Shown one piece after another: positions 49,515 to 60,703 of a stretch of 64,000 nucleotides of DNA. The notes beneath the pieces are model-generated. The model searched no databases and had not been told where the DNA came from. It saw only the letters and a list, made by a program, of their open reading frames with translations. Both the position numbers and the translations under genes were made by a program. Position 1 is the stretch's first letter; each line of letters opens with the position of its first letter. Source of the stretch: Ceratothoa steindachneri (taxonomy: Eukaryota; Arthropoda; Malacostraca; Isopoda; Cymothoidae); NCBI GenBank assembly GCA_963969495.1, contig OZ018337.1, forward strand, positions 84,914,777 through 84,978,776, read 5' to 3'.

Positions 49515-50099
49515 ATCTAAAGTTCTCTCCCACAAAGATGAATAAATGGCCAAAACCGTTCACCGCAAACTAATAGGAAGTAGCAAAAAAGATTTTGTGG
49601 CATTGATTCTACAATTCCTGACCACGAATTCCAGATGCAAATGGAATTTAACCAAGAATCTCTCCTAAAATATCTACAACTATTAAATTAATATTAATAT
49701 TAGTGATAGAAATTCAATTTCTATTAAGGCCTAAGTTTGGCAATTATTGTTTTGGTGTTTGGGTGAATAGTGATATAGAAGTCAAGCATCATTTGAATAT
49801 TATTCCATGACATCGATTGATTCTACTCAAGATCACTCTTAGGCTTTATAGAGAAGGAGTCTGTACCCTTATGGCACGTATGTCCTTTTGTCCTTTTCAT
49901 TTGCGTTCATTAACCACTACATATATGAGCATTAGATGTCTAATTATCTTATAGCCTAAGGCTAGCCAAAAGAAAAATAGGAAAAAAAGAAAACACAATA
50001 CTAAGTGAAAAATCAAAACAAACGTTAACAGCAAAAAGAATAACGAAACATGCTAAGCTGTCGGGAAGAGGCCGACCTTCCTACGGCGATGGAGCATGC
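49515..50099. other. AT-rich spacer with no recognised feature
   Basis: Nothing is supported here. Confidence 0.5.
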
Positions 50100-50465
50100 G
50101 ACCAACACTAAAGAGAGTCAAATACATTGAAGGAGCCAAGATTCTTCTGAGAGGTCAAATTTACAAAGGTCTATGCGCGCGAGTAGGAGGGATAATGGGT
50201 AGCGATTCTGCTCGTCTCGGTACCGGGACAGGTAACATGAAGGAAGATCCACCAGATTGGAACATTTAACAAGAATATGCCAAACATTGTGGAGCAGAAC
50301 GCAGTCGTTGCAATAACGTGCTGGGGAAATCTGCATCGAGTGTTGCTGCACCTTGCGATTCTCCTCTATTTGTAGACGAGATAAAGCGACCTAAAGGCGT
50401 CCTAGCAATGAAGTATTCTATCAGACTAGAATGAGGTTGTCTACTTAACCTAAATACATTCAAAC
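50100..50465 (-). pseudogene. C-terminal tail of a non-LTR retrotransposon ORF2
   Basis: On the minus strand, from about 50351 leftwards, the peptide reads ISPARYCNDCVLLHNVWHIL, VKCSNLVDLPSCYLSR and YPLSLLLARIDLCKF, ending near 50118. The C.DC...L...HIL..C..L..L...YLSR pattern is the Cys/His region that closes many non-LTR (Jockey/I/R1-like) reverse transcriptase proteins after the RNase H region. The spacing and flanking words resemble ones I remember from decapod crustacean sequences. Upstream (50352-50465) the frame shifts and only scraps remain. No RT core is in the window. The clade cannot be named from this tail. Confidence 0.5.
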
Positions 50466-50469
50466 AACT

Positions 50470-52153
50470 TTATTTAAACGATTTCATGATTTTGAACATA
50501 CTGATTACCCTTGGAGATGCTTTATTATTTCTGATTTGATTTTATTAAATAAATAAATTATAATGAAAAGATAATCTTCATTTTCCTCAAACAAGACAAT
50601 CACAAGTCGGTGAAAATGGTTACAGTTTTCAAGTTAATTAATGAAAGCAAAGATTGTGCAACATTCGTAGATCTGTTGATAAATTAAGGAATGCATTAAA
50701 TGTCGAGGTTTCTTAAGTATTTTTTTCGAGCTATAAGACAAATAATAACCATCGATCATCATCATCAAACGGGATTCGAACGCCATCTCTTTCATAAAAA
50801 AGGTTGGGTTACTCCTGCTTTTCCTAGCGCAAATTATGGCTGTAACTTTAGAGAAACGATCAACACTGATGGAAGGGCCGACTCTCATTGGCTGATAAAC
50901 TGATGAAGATGAGTTATAAATTGATCTTTATTTAGCAGACATACGCAGGCTGGTAGATTAAGATGAAAGCAAGGGAGGCCGGCTGCCCGAGAGGATCAGT
51001 GGTAATGTGAGAGAGAACCTAATTCCACTAACTTTAGTAGCCCAATGTTGTCCCTGCACTATATCAGATTTTTCCCTTGCCCAATAGTTTATAAAACCAT
51101 CTATTACCCTCTATCCACTAGAAAAGGGCATTGACATTTGCAAATAGTGTGACTTTGCATCAGAGCTTTTATTCGCCACTAGTTTTCTGAAGACGAATTA
51201 CTTCGTGAATCCATTACCTTTGTGGAAACAAATGGGTCTTACATGATATCGAAAGCGGCCACATAGCTATGCCTGTGTAGGAAACATCCGGAGAAACTGG
51301 ACATTAAACATACAAACGTGATTTTCATCAACAGAAAGAGGCGTTGTTTAATACAACTGCTCCCATATTGGATTCTTCATATTGGTGCAAAAAGTTTAAA
51401 ATAGGAATTGTGAAGCTCATTTCACTCAGTGTTGAGGTTATGAATGAAAAATAAGACTCAACCTTTCCTAAAAATTTGTGCAGAAGACTGGTTTCGGAAA
51501 TGCCTAGTTTCCATCTTAGAAGGAATCCAGACACTAGCGAATTTAGACTCCAGAATAAATTTCTCCAGACGAGAAAATGCGTCATTCAAATATAAGATTG
51601 TAAATTATTAATCTCATTCGTATCTAAATTCACCGGAGGCAAGAGAGACAATTGAATTTTAGGCTCAATTCCTAACTTAAAGTGCATATTATGACATCAT
51701 CATCTCATTTTTGTTTCTTCTTTCAAAAATATTATATTTCTTTTTCAATTTACATTTTCACCTAATTATCAAACTCTATCTCTATCCTTTGCATCCCTAT
51801 TGAATCTTGGAGAAATGAAGATTGGACTGTCTGGAGGGGCGCGGCACCTCACCGTGAGTTAGAAAGAAATTCGTTTTTGTATGAGAAATTCGCTTCCCTA
51901 AACTTTGCTCTTAAAGTTATTGAAGTCAATTCGCATCAGGAAATTTACTTAAGAGAAAGGAGAGAAGCACATGTATGTACCGACATATAAAACCAAATGG
52001 AGTTTTGTATAAACTTGAAAAAATGAATTTTTTGACCTCCCTATTTTTCAACTATTTGTGTATATCTAGTATTAGATAAAGGCATTAATAGCAAAGGCTG
52101 AAAAGGGAGGAAAAAATGGAGTGAATCTCAAATAAACAACCAGTAGAGATGAT
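50470..52153. other. AT-rich stretch with no recognised gene
   Basis: Open frames of 60-85 codons at 50634-50903 and 51328-51585 have no motif. No repeats were noticed. Confidence 0.5.
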
Positions 52154-52434
52154 AATAACAAGGTCTGCTGACCAAGAAGTCGCGTGATCTCACTTATTAT
52201 GATTTATCACCTTACTCCCTTCAAAACTTTCAATAATTCCAGCACAACCTTTGGAGGATATTGCAAATTCTCTCATTCGAAAGAGAATGTAAAACAACAT
52301 AAGGGTTTCAACTATCGTCAGAATCGGCCAAATAGTTACGATGTTATTAGAAAAACAACATTAGCAAAACGAGGACAGACCGACATAGTGAGATGTAGAG
52401 CCGCCCGCGACTAGACTCGCACGTGCTTAATAAT
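52154..52434 (+). repeat. Dispersed repeat copy B
   Basis: Matches the copy at 29488-29888 in the same orientation, from AACAAGGTCTGCTGACCAAG through GTAAAACAACATAAGGGTTT to GACTAGACTCGCACGTGC. This copy holds the central segment only once. GACCGACATAGTGAGATGTAG near its right end is shared nearly base for base. No open frame of interest and no TIR were seen. Confidence 0.7.
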
Positions 52435-53199
52435 GATTTGCTTCAACAAATGTAACGACCCGCATTTTCGGGAGAATTCTTTACGCTCCTGCCTAAGCCA
52501 CTCCTGACCGAGGTGCCAGCTGTGAATAGCTGATGTGATATCAAAGTGGCTATTCATTGTTATAATAAACGTAGATCATCAACGTATACGCTTATGTTTA
52601 TAAGTAATTATAACATACATACACCGTAGCACCTAATATAGATGTAAGCCAAAAGAGTCAAAATAATATGCGATTTTTATGAAGTTCAATTCGATTTTAA
52701 ACGGTTGCGCCTCAATTTTTAGTTCCCCAAAAGAGGGATATTAGATAGTTTACTCTACCTTCCCTCACAAATCATGTAGTTTAATAAGCACTGAAATTGG
52801 CAAACAAAACCTTCAATCGGAAAAATATAATGTAATACAAATTATCGAGGTCTTCTCTGGAAGAAATTTTAATTCTAATTTTCTCTTAAATTATCACTTT
52901 TAAGTCATTAGAGAAAATTGGTTATAAATTTGTTAAAGCCTCAAACCCAAAAAGATTCACAGCGGTGGCAGAATTATGACAATCCCCCATTAAGCATTAG
53001 GGAATGACTCATTATGTAGGTTTTCTGATCCTACGGGATCACAACCCGAACCAACTAAAACCCTCCGTGGTAAAAACTGTAACAACAATTGAAATATTTA
53101 TTAAGATTTATAATTAGAATAAATAATAGCATTAAAAATCATACAAATATATATGATTACTAGATTGTACAGAACAAATTGTTGAATTTGCCGTCTGTT
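52435..53199. other. Spacer with no recognised gene
   Basis: AT-rich with a somewhat more balanced patch at 52440-52550. No motif or repeat was recognised. Confidence 0.5.
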
Positions 53200-54387
53200 T
53201 TAACACTACTTATCCACTCATGTGAAACATTTGTGACAATTTCGAAAATAATTGGATTCATATTTGCAACTAATATGGTCTTCGGCACGTATGTACAATA
53301 TGATGGGAATTTGGCCATGACCTATGGAATAATAATATTTTTAAAATCTTCTTTACAAAATTACTTTACTTATCAATGATTCACTTAGAATTCACTTAAA
53401 TCTCTGACGTATAAAATTTTGTATCTATGACGCATGGCAATCATTCTTAGGGAAGGTGTCGTACACTCTGGCTTTATGCACAAAGATGGCAACAAATAAG
53501 AATCCAGTTATTTCGTAGTCATGAAGCGTGTATGGTGTATAGTTTCTTCTGAAGAAAATACACTTCAACAACTTTTGTGTGATGAAGGTCATAGTGAAGA
53601 TGATTTGCAAGCGGGTTACTCTAATATGGGATACGAACCGATAGAAGAAGATACCAGTTGTGATAGAATGACCCTTAAAAAAGGAGAAAGTCAAGATTAA
53701 GAAAGACAGATACATCAGCTTCCGATCTTTGAAGAAACATCTAGTGAGGAAGACGCTCAAGAATGTACAACACAAGATGGAACGCAAATGGTGGCTGGCT
53801 TAGGGCTATTTTCCTCTGCTCCATTTCTAACAGGTAAACGAAGCAGAAATGTGTGAACACATAAACCTCGAACTTTAGTTTGCCCAGGCAGTGAAAAAGA
53901 AGCATTCAGCCTTTTCATTACAAATGACATGTTTTTATAGATTCAGATGAATACAAACCGAAAAGTGAGAGACATTACTCAAAATCTAAGAGCTTTTAGG
54001 ATTTCTCGCAATCCAGTTACAAGCAGATAATGCAGAACAAACAACTTCTACAACGGCGGAAAGGTGTAAGGTATGCAGAAAGGTGTGCAGGGCCTCTTGC
54101 TACGAATTTAACAAGAATATTTGCCCAGCACACATGAAATTGGTAAAAAGTACGAAATGTCCAACATGCTACAAAAAATCGCTGGTGGAATAGGTCACTT
54201 GTAAAGTCAGAAATAATTAAATATATAATATATATATTTTATGGAAACATTAATTAAATATATAATGTATGTTTTTTACGGAAACAATAATTAAATATAA
54301 ATGTATGTTTTATATGGAAACAAGCCTGTTCAAAATGTTCCATATGCGTGATGGCCCTCCTTGTTTCACGTCAGTGGATAAGGGTTA
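53200..54387 (+). mobile_element. Miniature piggyBac element with TTAA target duplication and TIRs
   Basis: The left end is TTAACACTACTTATCCACTC followed by ATGTGAAACA (53200-53229). The reverse complement of the right end (54387 leftwards) reads TTAACCCTTATCCACTGACG followed by TGAAACAAGG. After allowing a 3-bp gap the ends agree at most positions. TTAA bounds both ends (53200-53203 and 54384-54387), the hallmark of piggyBac insertion. At 1.19 kb it is about half the size of an autonomous element. Confidence 0.85.
53521..54193 (+). pseudogene. piggyBac transposase lacking its DDE domain
   Basis: ATG 53521 opens a frame read as MKRVWCIVSSEENTLQQLLC, then an acidic stretch (MGYEPIEEDTSCDR) with a stop at 53698-53700. 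ETSSEEDAQECTTQDGTQMV and the linker to the transposase domain (TLVCPGSEKEAFSLF) follow. At about 54000 the sequence leaps to the C-terminal cysteine-rich domain: ERCKVCRKVCRASCY, NKNICPAHMKLV and KCPTCYKKSLVE, ending at TAG 54191-54193. The whole DDE catalytic region, roughly 1 kb, is deleted. In piggyBac proteins the Cys-rich tail binds the terminal DNA repeats, so what remains would be a DNA-binding remnant if it were translated; stops at three points argue against that. Confidence 0.8.
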
Positions 54388-54847
54388 ACAGGGAAAAATA
54401 CGAACTCATCATATTATATATAAACCAAGACAAATAGTCTATTGATTTTAACAGATGGGGTTCTTTAGATAACCATTATATTACATCGTTGCTTTACGAC
54501 TCAAGAGAAATGCATTTTTGCCGATTTCCCGAACAGGATTTCTAAGAATCGCGAGAATTCTTTGAAATGAAGACAGATAAATGTCATGAACGAAGGAGTT
54601 GTTTCAGGACCAAGTTTTCTCGACTGTAGTGATTTTTGGCTGTGGCTTTTTTCAATTTCTCAACGACATGGAAAATAGTTATCATGAGAAATTGACTGTT
54701 TTGTAAACCTCATGTAAATAACATGAAATATGCTGTCCCCAACATTAATATTAGCTCTGTTGATGTAATATTTATAAGAATTTCTCTACGATGTGCACAA
54801 TAACACCATTACTAATACTAATTCGAAAGAAAATAATTATATTATAA
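54388..54847. other. AT-rich spacer
   Basis: No feature recognised. Confidence 0.5.
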
Positions 54848-55131
54848 AATATTGGAAAAAGCTAGACAGGTTTATGACCATACATTTAAATTAGGGTCTG
54901 TGAAAAGCTCAAGAAATAATTTCTTATTTTAATCTTTAACCTTAATCTCGCTTATGGTTTAGGAATAACAAGCTATATAAACATCACTAATCTTAATGAA
55001 TGCCGTAACTTCTAATCTGTATTTCATTAAAATGCTGAGTAATTTCTTCATTAAAATTGTCAGGTTCAGAGGAGATGAAGGAAAAGAAATTAAATCCCAT
55101 GATGCTCAAAACCAAGAAGGGGATTTCAATT
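54848..55131 (+). repeat. Direct repeat pair, copy 1
   Basis: About 285 bp, from ATATTGGAAAAAGCTA to CCAAGAAGGGGATTTCAATT, are repeated at 56973-57255 in the same orientation. Both contain ATAAACATCACTAAT and GTCGTAACTTCTAATCTG-like text. No coding capacity was seen. Confidence 0.8.
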
Positions 55132-56972
55132 TATCTCTCTTTAATTGGAAATAAATGTTTGTTTCTTTGGAATAATTACCTAAGTGGTTTCTGGGGCCAA
55201 TGAAACAGACGAGAAGGTAATTTGGTTCTTGTCTCTTTTGATAAGGTCTATTTTTTGGTTTCCATTCTAATCAACTTAAGTTTCCTCATTTCCACGCTTA
55301 CAATAGCAATGATTAGCCACCTTACTACTGCTGGTCTCTCCTCAACTAAACCCAGCGAAGGACTGTACCCAAGAGTCGACTCTAATAGGTTACTAGTTAA
55401 TTAGTGAATCAATTTGCTAATTTAACATTAACCTCAGCCGTTGCAGTAACGGGAGTTTCACTTAATCATCAGAACATAAATTTGGCTCGACATTCTCTTC
55501 ATCCATCGCCCTCCTCTTCATTATTAAAATGGAAAGAACTTCATCGACCTCATTTTGATGAAAAAGGTGAAAGGGCCAAAAACCCATTTCTCTGGCTTGA
55601 TTGGACGTTCTAGTTACATTCAGAAGTCCCACCCACCCTCCGTCACCTATTAATTACAACGAAAAGAATATAATAAAAAATGAAAACTATAATGTGCAAA
55701 GTACTCGAGTAATTAGCGCCTAAACTCCTTAACGAATTATCCATTTTCACCCTTCCTTCTCGCCTTTATTCCAAGAACCTTTTTTATCCCTTTCCTTAGT
55801 TCCCCCTTTCAGGGCTTTGTTTGCGGATCGGCGCTATGGAGCCCTAAAGAACGGAACAGTTTCGCCTTTCTCTTTCGGGCCCCTCTTGAGGGAAGAGAAG
55901 GAGTCGCCCCTCGGCGTAATAAGAGTTCAAAAAGAGTGGAAAAAGAAGGTGCAGTAAATTTATATCAAAAGCAAAGTGGAAATTATCAGCAAAACCTTTA
56001 CAGCAAGAATCCCAGGAAAGATCTCTTGGATTTGAGAGAAGAAAAATATTTTTCTTCTTTCTTGAAGGAAAAATAAAATGGCAGGGTTGAGTTCATGATA
56101 GATTTAAATCAAAGCAAATTAGAACTAAGAGAAACTTTAAACATAAAATAGAGTAAAAATGACAAAGGAGTTATCAAACGAGGGGATTTTCACACAAAAG
56201 GAGGATTGAGGGAAAAGGATTCAATGATCCCAGAATGCAATAGTATTGATCCGTAAATCATGGGCTTGTGCGACCATTATTGAGCTTATAAACTCTTCTG
56301 AAGGGCACAAAATAGAACCGTGAGAAATATAGAGACAGCTATAGAAGAGAGAAAGAGTAGACAGGAACAATATATGTAGATAGAAAAATGGCAGCTTATA
56401 AAGATTTATTTCGAACCCAGTGATAAAATAAAGTCAAAATACAGGGTGGTATCCCCCAAATGAGGGGTACTTAAAAAGTGATTTTAAGAAAAGCAGAAGA
56501 AACAGATTCTTAAAAATGACATACTAGTAAAGTGGCTGTAGAAATCATGTTGAGAGAGACTAAGCAGAAACTAGTCTCGTTGCACCACGAAGCCATGTAC
56601 CAGGAAAAAGTAGAAAATCCTCGAGTAATTTAGAGTTTAAAAATATAAAGGTAATCATGACAAGCGGTTCAATCGTCTAACAGACAGACCACTAGAAAAC
56701 AGAGCGTCAAACATTCTCTAAATTCAGTCCGTAATTATCTTGTTCCATATCCTCAAAATGTCGTAAATGCTTTCTTTATAAAACATGAAGCAATTCAGCC
56801 AATTCAATACTTTTCGCGGCTTTTATGGGGAGAAATTGTAAATCTCGATCAATTTAGAAACCTATTTCTCTACATTATAGTCGGTAAACTTTACTATTTA
56901 ATTAAAATATTTTAATCTCATTTTCGCCATACTCAGGCTTTATCTGTCCTAATGGTCATTTAATGTTTATGT
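55132..56972. other. Spacer between the direct repeats, no recognised gene
   Basis: A GC-richer patch lies at 55800-55930 (around TTCGGGCCCCTCTTGAGGG). Open frames at 55222-55613 show no known motif. Otherwise AT- and purine-rich. Confidence 0.5.
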
Positions 56973-57255
56973 AATATTGGAAAAAGCTAAACGGGTCTAC
57001 GACCGTTCTTCGAAATTAGGGTGAGTGACACGCTCATGGAATAATTTCTTATTTAAATCTTTAAACATATTCTCGCATGTGGCTTAGGAATAAAGAGCTA
57101 TATAAACATCACTAATTTCAAAGAATGTCGTAACTTCTAATCTGAATTTCATTAAAATGCTCATTAATTGCTTCTTTCAAATTGTGAGGTTCAGAGCCGA
57201 TGCAGGGAAATGAATTTATTCCCATGATGACAACACCAAGAAGGGAATTTTGATT
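56973..57255 (+). repeat. Direct repeat pair, copy 2
   Basis: Collinear with 54848-55131, with scattered substitutions and one- to few-base indels. It contains GAGCTATATAAACATCACTA and TTCATTAAAATGCTCATTAA, and ends ACACCAAGAAGGGAATTTTG. Confidence 0.8.
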
Positions 57256-58655
57256 CGGGTAAATTAGAAAATAAAAAGAGTGACCAAGTAAGGAAAAAAA
57301 AAGAGGATAGAAAACATTAAAAGAAATACTACCAAACTAAATCAAAAGAATATTTTAAGATAATGAATTATAGAATCAGAAAAAAAGTAGATATAAAAGA
57401 ACAGATGGAATCAAATTTAATATCAAAAAGCTTGTACATAGTTAGTCTAAGCTAAAGGTTAACTAAGAAAACCATTTTGAATGAAAAAGCTAACGAAAAT
57501 AATATGATAGAAGTAGAATATCAAATATTGTTAGAAATGCCTAGCAAAGAGGCAGGTTTAATCTATTATTTTTAACTATAGACTTCGTTCCTAGAGGTTA
57601 GAATACATAGTTCGAACGATTGTCAACAAAGCAAATCTATCATCTGAAAATCGCTTAAATTTCGGTTGTTTCCTGAAACATAACTAAATTGGGACAAAAA
57701 TATAATGACAAGCCTTCGCCGAGGTGTTAAGAAACAAAGAAATCAATAGTGAAGAACCAATTTAATTCCTATCAATTCGCAAAGCTTTGGAAATGGTAAA
57801 GACCAATACTTAGGCGTCTGTGATTAAAGAATAAGAAATCTGCCAATGATCAAACAACTAAGAATCTAAACAAAATTATGTGCATGAAAACGAGACCACA
57901 TGCAATCATTGATATCAAACTGAAACCTTTTTAATAATTTTTTATCTTGTACAGCACCTATTTGGGAGAAAAGGTGAACATACTTTTCCTTGCTATTTAC
58001 CTTTTCAAAGCCTAAAAGGAAATTGAAATATTTCACCGGGAATATTTTTAAACAATGTTTTCACACCCACGATGCCCCCCCCCCCAAAAAAAAGATTTGA
58101 ATCCTTTAAAACGTTTAAAGAAACGACGTTGGGAGTAGAATAACAGAAATATTTGACTGAGGATATTACGAAAAGGAGATTGAATAAGAAAAGATAGGGG
58201 AGTGATTTGACAGATGATGAAGACCAGGCTTTCTCATCAGGGGCGATTTCCCTCACTAAGGGGGCGGAAACGAAATTCTTGGGCGGTACAAATTTGAAGG
58301 AACTGGGATAAACAATGATTCAGATAAATGAGGTTAGGGGATGATCAAAACCATTAAATTAATTCCCGAGTTACAACTAAAAGTTTTAAAATGGTTCATT
58401 TCCGACTCGAGTAACTCACCCCAGATTTTCCTTTGGGGCCTATTGTGTATCAGTCGAGTTAGTTTAAGACACTTAATGGTCTTTCAGTCTCCCATTTGGA
58501 AATTTGTAAAGCCATTTATCATTAATTGTGTTTGTGAACGCAATTTCTGTTATTTTGTTCTTACGTTTAATGCGAATTTAAATGAGGCTAAAACCCAGAA
58601 ATAGACCAACTTATTTGCAATCAAACATTTGAGGAATATTTATTTCTTTTCGTTA
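57256..58655. other. AT-rich stretch with no recognised gene
   Basis: Minus-strand 58005-58256 and plus-strand 58341-58604 frames (83-87 codons) have no motif. A C11-A8 homopolymer junction lies near 58076-58094. Confidence 0.5.
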
Positions 58656-59630
58656 AGGAAAATAGGCATTCTTCCTTAATCTTAGGAAATAGGCCTTTAA
58701 TTAATAATGGGAAATAGGCCTTCTTAATTAATCATGGGAAATAGGTGTTCTTACTTAATCTTGGAAAATAGGCCTTCTCACCTAATCTTGGGTAATAGGT
58801 TTTCTTACTTAAGCTTGGGAAATAGGCCTCTTACTTAATCATGGGAAATAGGCCTTCTTACTTAATTTTTGGAAATAGGCCTTCTTACTCAATAATGAGA
58901 AATAGGCCTTATTACTTAATCTTAGAAAATAGGTCTTCCTAATTAATCATGGGAAATAGGCCTTCTTACTTAATCATGGGAAATAGGCCTTCTTAATTAA
59001 TCTTGGGAAATAGGCCTTCCCGATTTAATCATGGGAAATAGGCCTTCTTACTTAATCTTGGGAAATAGGTTTTCTTACTTAAGCTTGGGAAATAGGCATC
59101 TTACTTAGTCATGGGAAATAGGCCTTCTTACTTAATTTTGGGAAATAGTCCTTCTTACTTAATAATGAGAAAAGGCCTTATTACTTAATCTTAGAAAATA
59201 GGTCTTCCTAATTAATCATGGCAAATAGGCCTTCTTACTTAATCATGGGAAATAGGCCTTCTTATTACTCTTGGGAAATAGGCCTTCTTACTTAATCATG
59301 GGAAATAGGCCCTCTTACTTAATCGTGGGAAATAGGCCTTCTTACATAATATGGGAAAGAGGCCTTCTTACTTAATCTTTGAAAATAGGTCTTTCTAATT
59401 AATCATGGGAAATAGGCCTTCTTACCTAATCATGGAAAATAGGCCTTCTTAATTTATCTTGGGAAATAGGTTTTCTTACTTAATCTTGGGAAATAGGCCT
59501 TCTTACTTAATCTTGGGAAATAGGCCTTCTTACTTAATCATGGAAAATAGGCCTTCTTACTTAATCATTAAAAATAGGCCTTCTTACTTAATAATGGGAA
59601 ATAGGCCTTCTTACTTAATCATGGGAAATA
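58656..59630 (+). repeat. 27-bp minisatellite with 270-bp higher-order periodicity
   Basis: Some 36 head-to-tail units follow the consensus GGAAATAGGCCTTCTTACTT then AATCATG, mostly 27 bp with some 26-bp variants. A run of variant units beginning TTTCTTACTTAAGCTTGGGA occurs at 58801 and again at 59071, exactly 270 bp (ten units) apart. The variant AGGTCTTCCTAATTAATCAT follows at 58931 and 59200. Near the right end the units stay in one frame and encode a nonapeptide repeat (MGNRPSYLI), an accident of 27 being divisible by 3. The array runs directly into an assembly gap, so its true length is unknown. Confidence 0.95.
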
Positions 59631-59830
59631 NNNNNNNNNNNNNNNNNNNNNNNNNNNNNNNNNNNNNNNNNNNNNNNNNNNNNNNNNNNNNNNNNNNNNN
59701 NNNNNNNNNNNNNNNNNNNNNNNNNNNNNNNNNNNNNNNNNNNNNNNNNNNNNNNNNNNNNNNNNNNNNNNNNNNNNNNNNNNNNNNNNNNNNNNNNNNN
59801 NNNNNNNNNNNNNNNNNNNNNNNNNNNNNN
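59631..59830. other. Assembly gap (200 N)
   Basis: Exactly 200 N, probably a fixed-size placeholder between contigs. The minisatellite on its left and the gypsy integrase on its right need not be this close. Confidence 0.98.
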
Positions 59831-59831
59831 G

Positions 59832-60660
59832 ATTAACAATTTCTTTAAAATAGTGAGTGGCCCGCGTACATTACGTCCATAAAGGAGCTCGAACGGGGCG
59901 AAGCCTAATGTACGGTGGGGAATTTTCCCGATAGGTGAATAGGGCGACGTGGAGATATCGGTGCCATTGGAGGGGCTGCTCGGCACAGATCTTCTTAATA
60001 ATGGATTTTAAATTTCCATTTAATTTCTCGCACATCCAGTTTGTTTGTTGCCGGAAGGGGGTGGTAAAGAGGGGCTTTACCATGAGCAGCTTCCCTACGT
60101 ACTCCATCAACTCGGAGCTGAATTGTCGGCCTCTATCGGAGAGTATTTCCTTGAGAATGCCTACCCTTGAAAAGATGGAAATGAGGGCCTCGGCGCAAGA
60201 ACTACTGTCGATTCGGCGAAGGAGGACAGCCTCCAGGAAACGGGTAGCAAAGTCTACCAAGGTGAAAATGTAGCTGTGCCCTCCGCTCGAAGGGGGGTGG
60301 ATAGGGCCAACCAGGTCGATGGCCACTCTGGAGAAGGGTTCGGGAATGACTGGTCCCCTTTGTAAGGGAGCAGGTTTGACACGACCCTTAGCGGACGTCT
60401 TCTGACACACATCACACGATCGACAATGCTTTAAGTTGTCAGCTGCAGCACCCGGCCAATAAAAATATTTAAAAATGCGCTGGCCCATTTTAGTGTGACT
60501 AAAATGACCGGAAAAAATGCTGTCATGAGCCACTTTGAGCACTATAGGCACATGGGATCGTGGAAGGCATAGGACAGTAGCAACAGCGCTATTACTGTCC
60601 TCGGCGGATCGATAAAGTAAGTTACCTTGCTCCAGGTACCTGATGACTTTGGTTCCACGG
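59832..60660 (-). pseudogene. Gypsy integrase (H2C2 finger, DD35E core), frameshifted
   Basis: Reading leftwards from about 60580, LPRSHVPIVLKVAHD leads into the HHCC finger (His in AHD and GHFSH, Cys in HCRSCDVC). The rve core follows with catalytic Asp in VAIDLVGP, Asp in ILSDRGRQF 60 residues later, and Glu in CEKLNG 36 residues after that, so all three acidic residues are retained with standard spacing. After AEQPLQWHRYLHVALFTYRE a frameshift near 59925 moves the reading to GFAPFELLYGRNVRGPL, the GPF/Y-type end of these integrases, just before the gap. It cuts and joins the cDNA ends in a working element; here it is broken. Confidence 0.9.
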
Positions 60661-60703
60661 ACAGTCTCCGTGTCCTGGTTTTGGGCCTTATCCCATAAGG
60701 GTG

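Noticed and set aside
53425..53787. 120-codon minus-strand frame
   Set aside because: It is the antisense shadow of the piggyBac N-terminal coding trace.
58656..59630. CRISPR-like array
   Set aside because: Units are contiguous with no unique spacers, and the genome is clearly eukaryotic; it is a minisatellite.
59459..59632. Nonapeptide-repeat protein (MGNRPSYLI units)
   Set aside because: The 27-bp minisatellite keeps one frame open by arithmetic. Upstream 26-bp units break the frame, and there is no promoter or conserved start.
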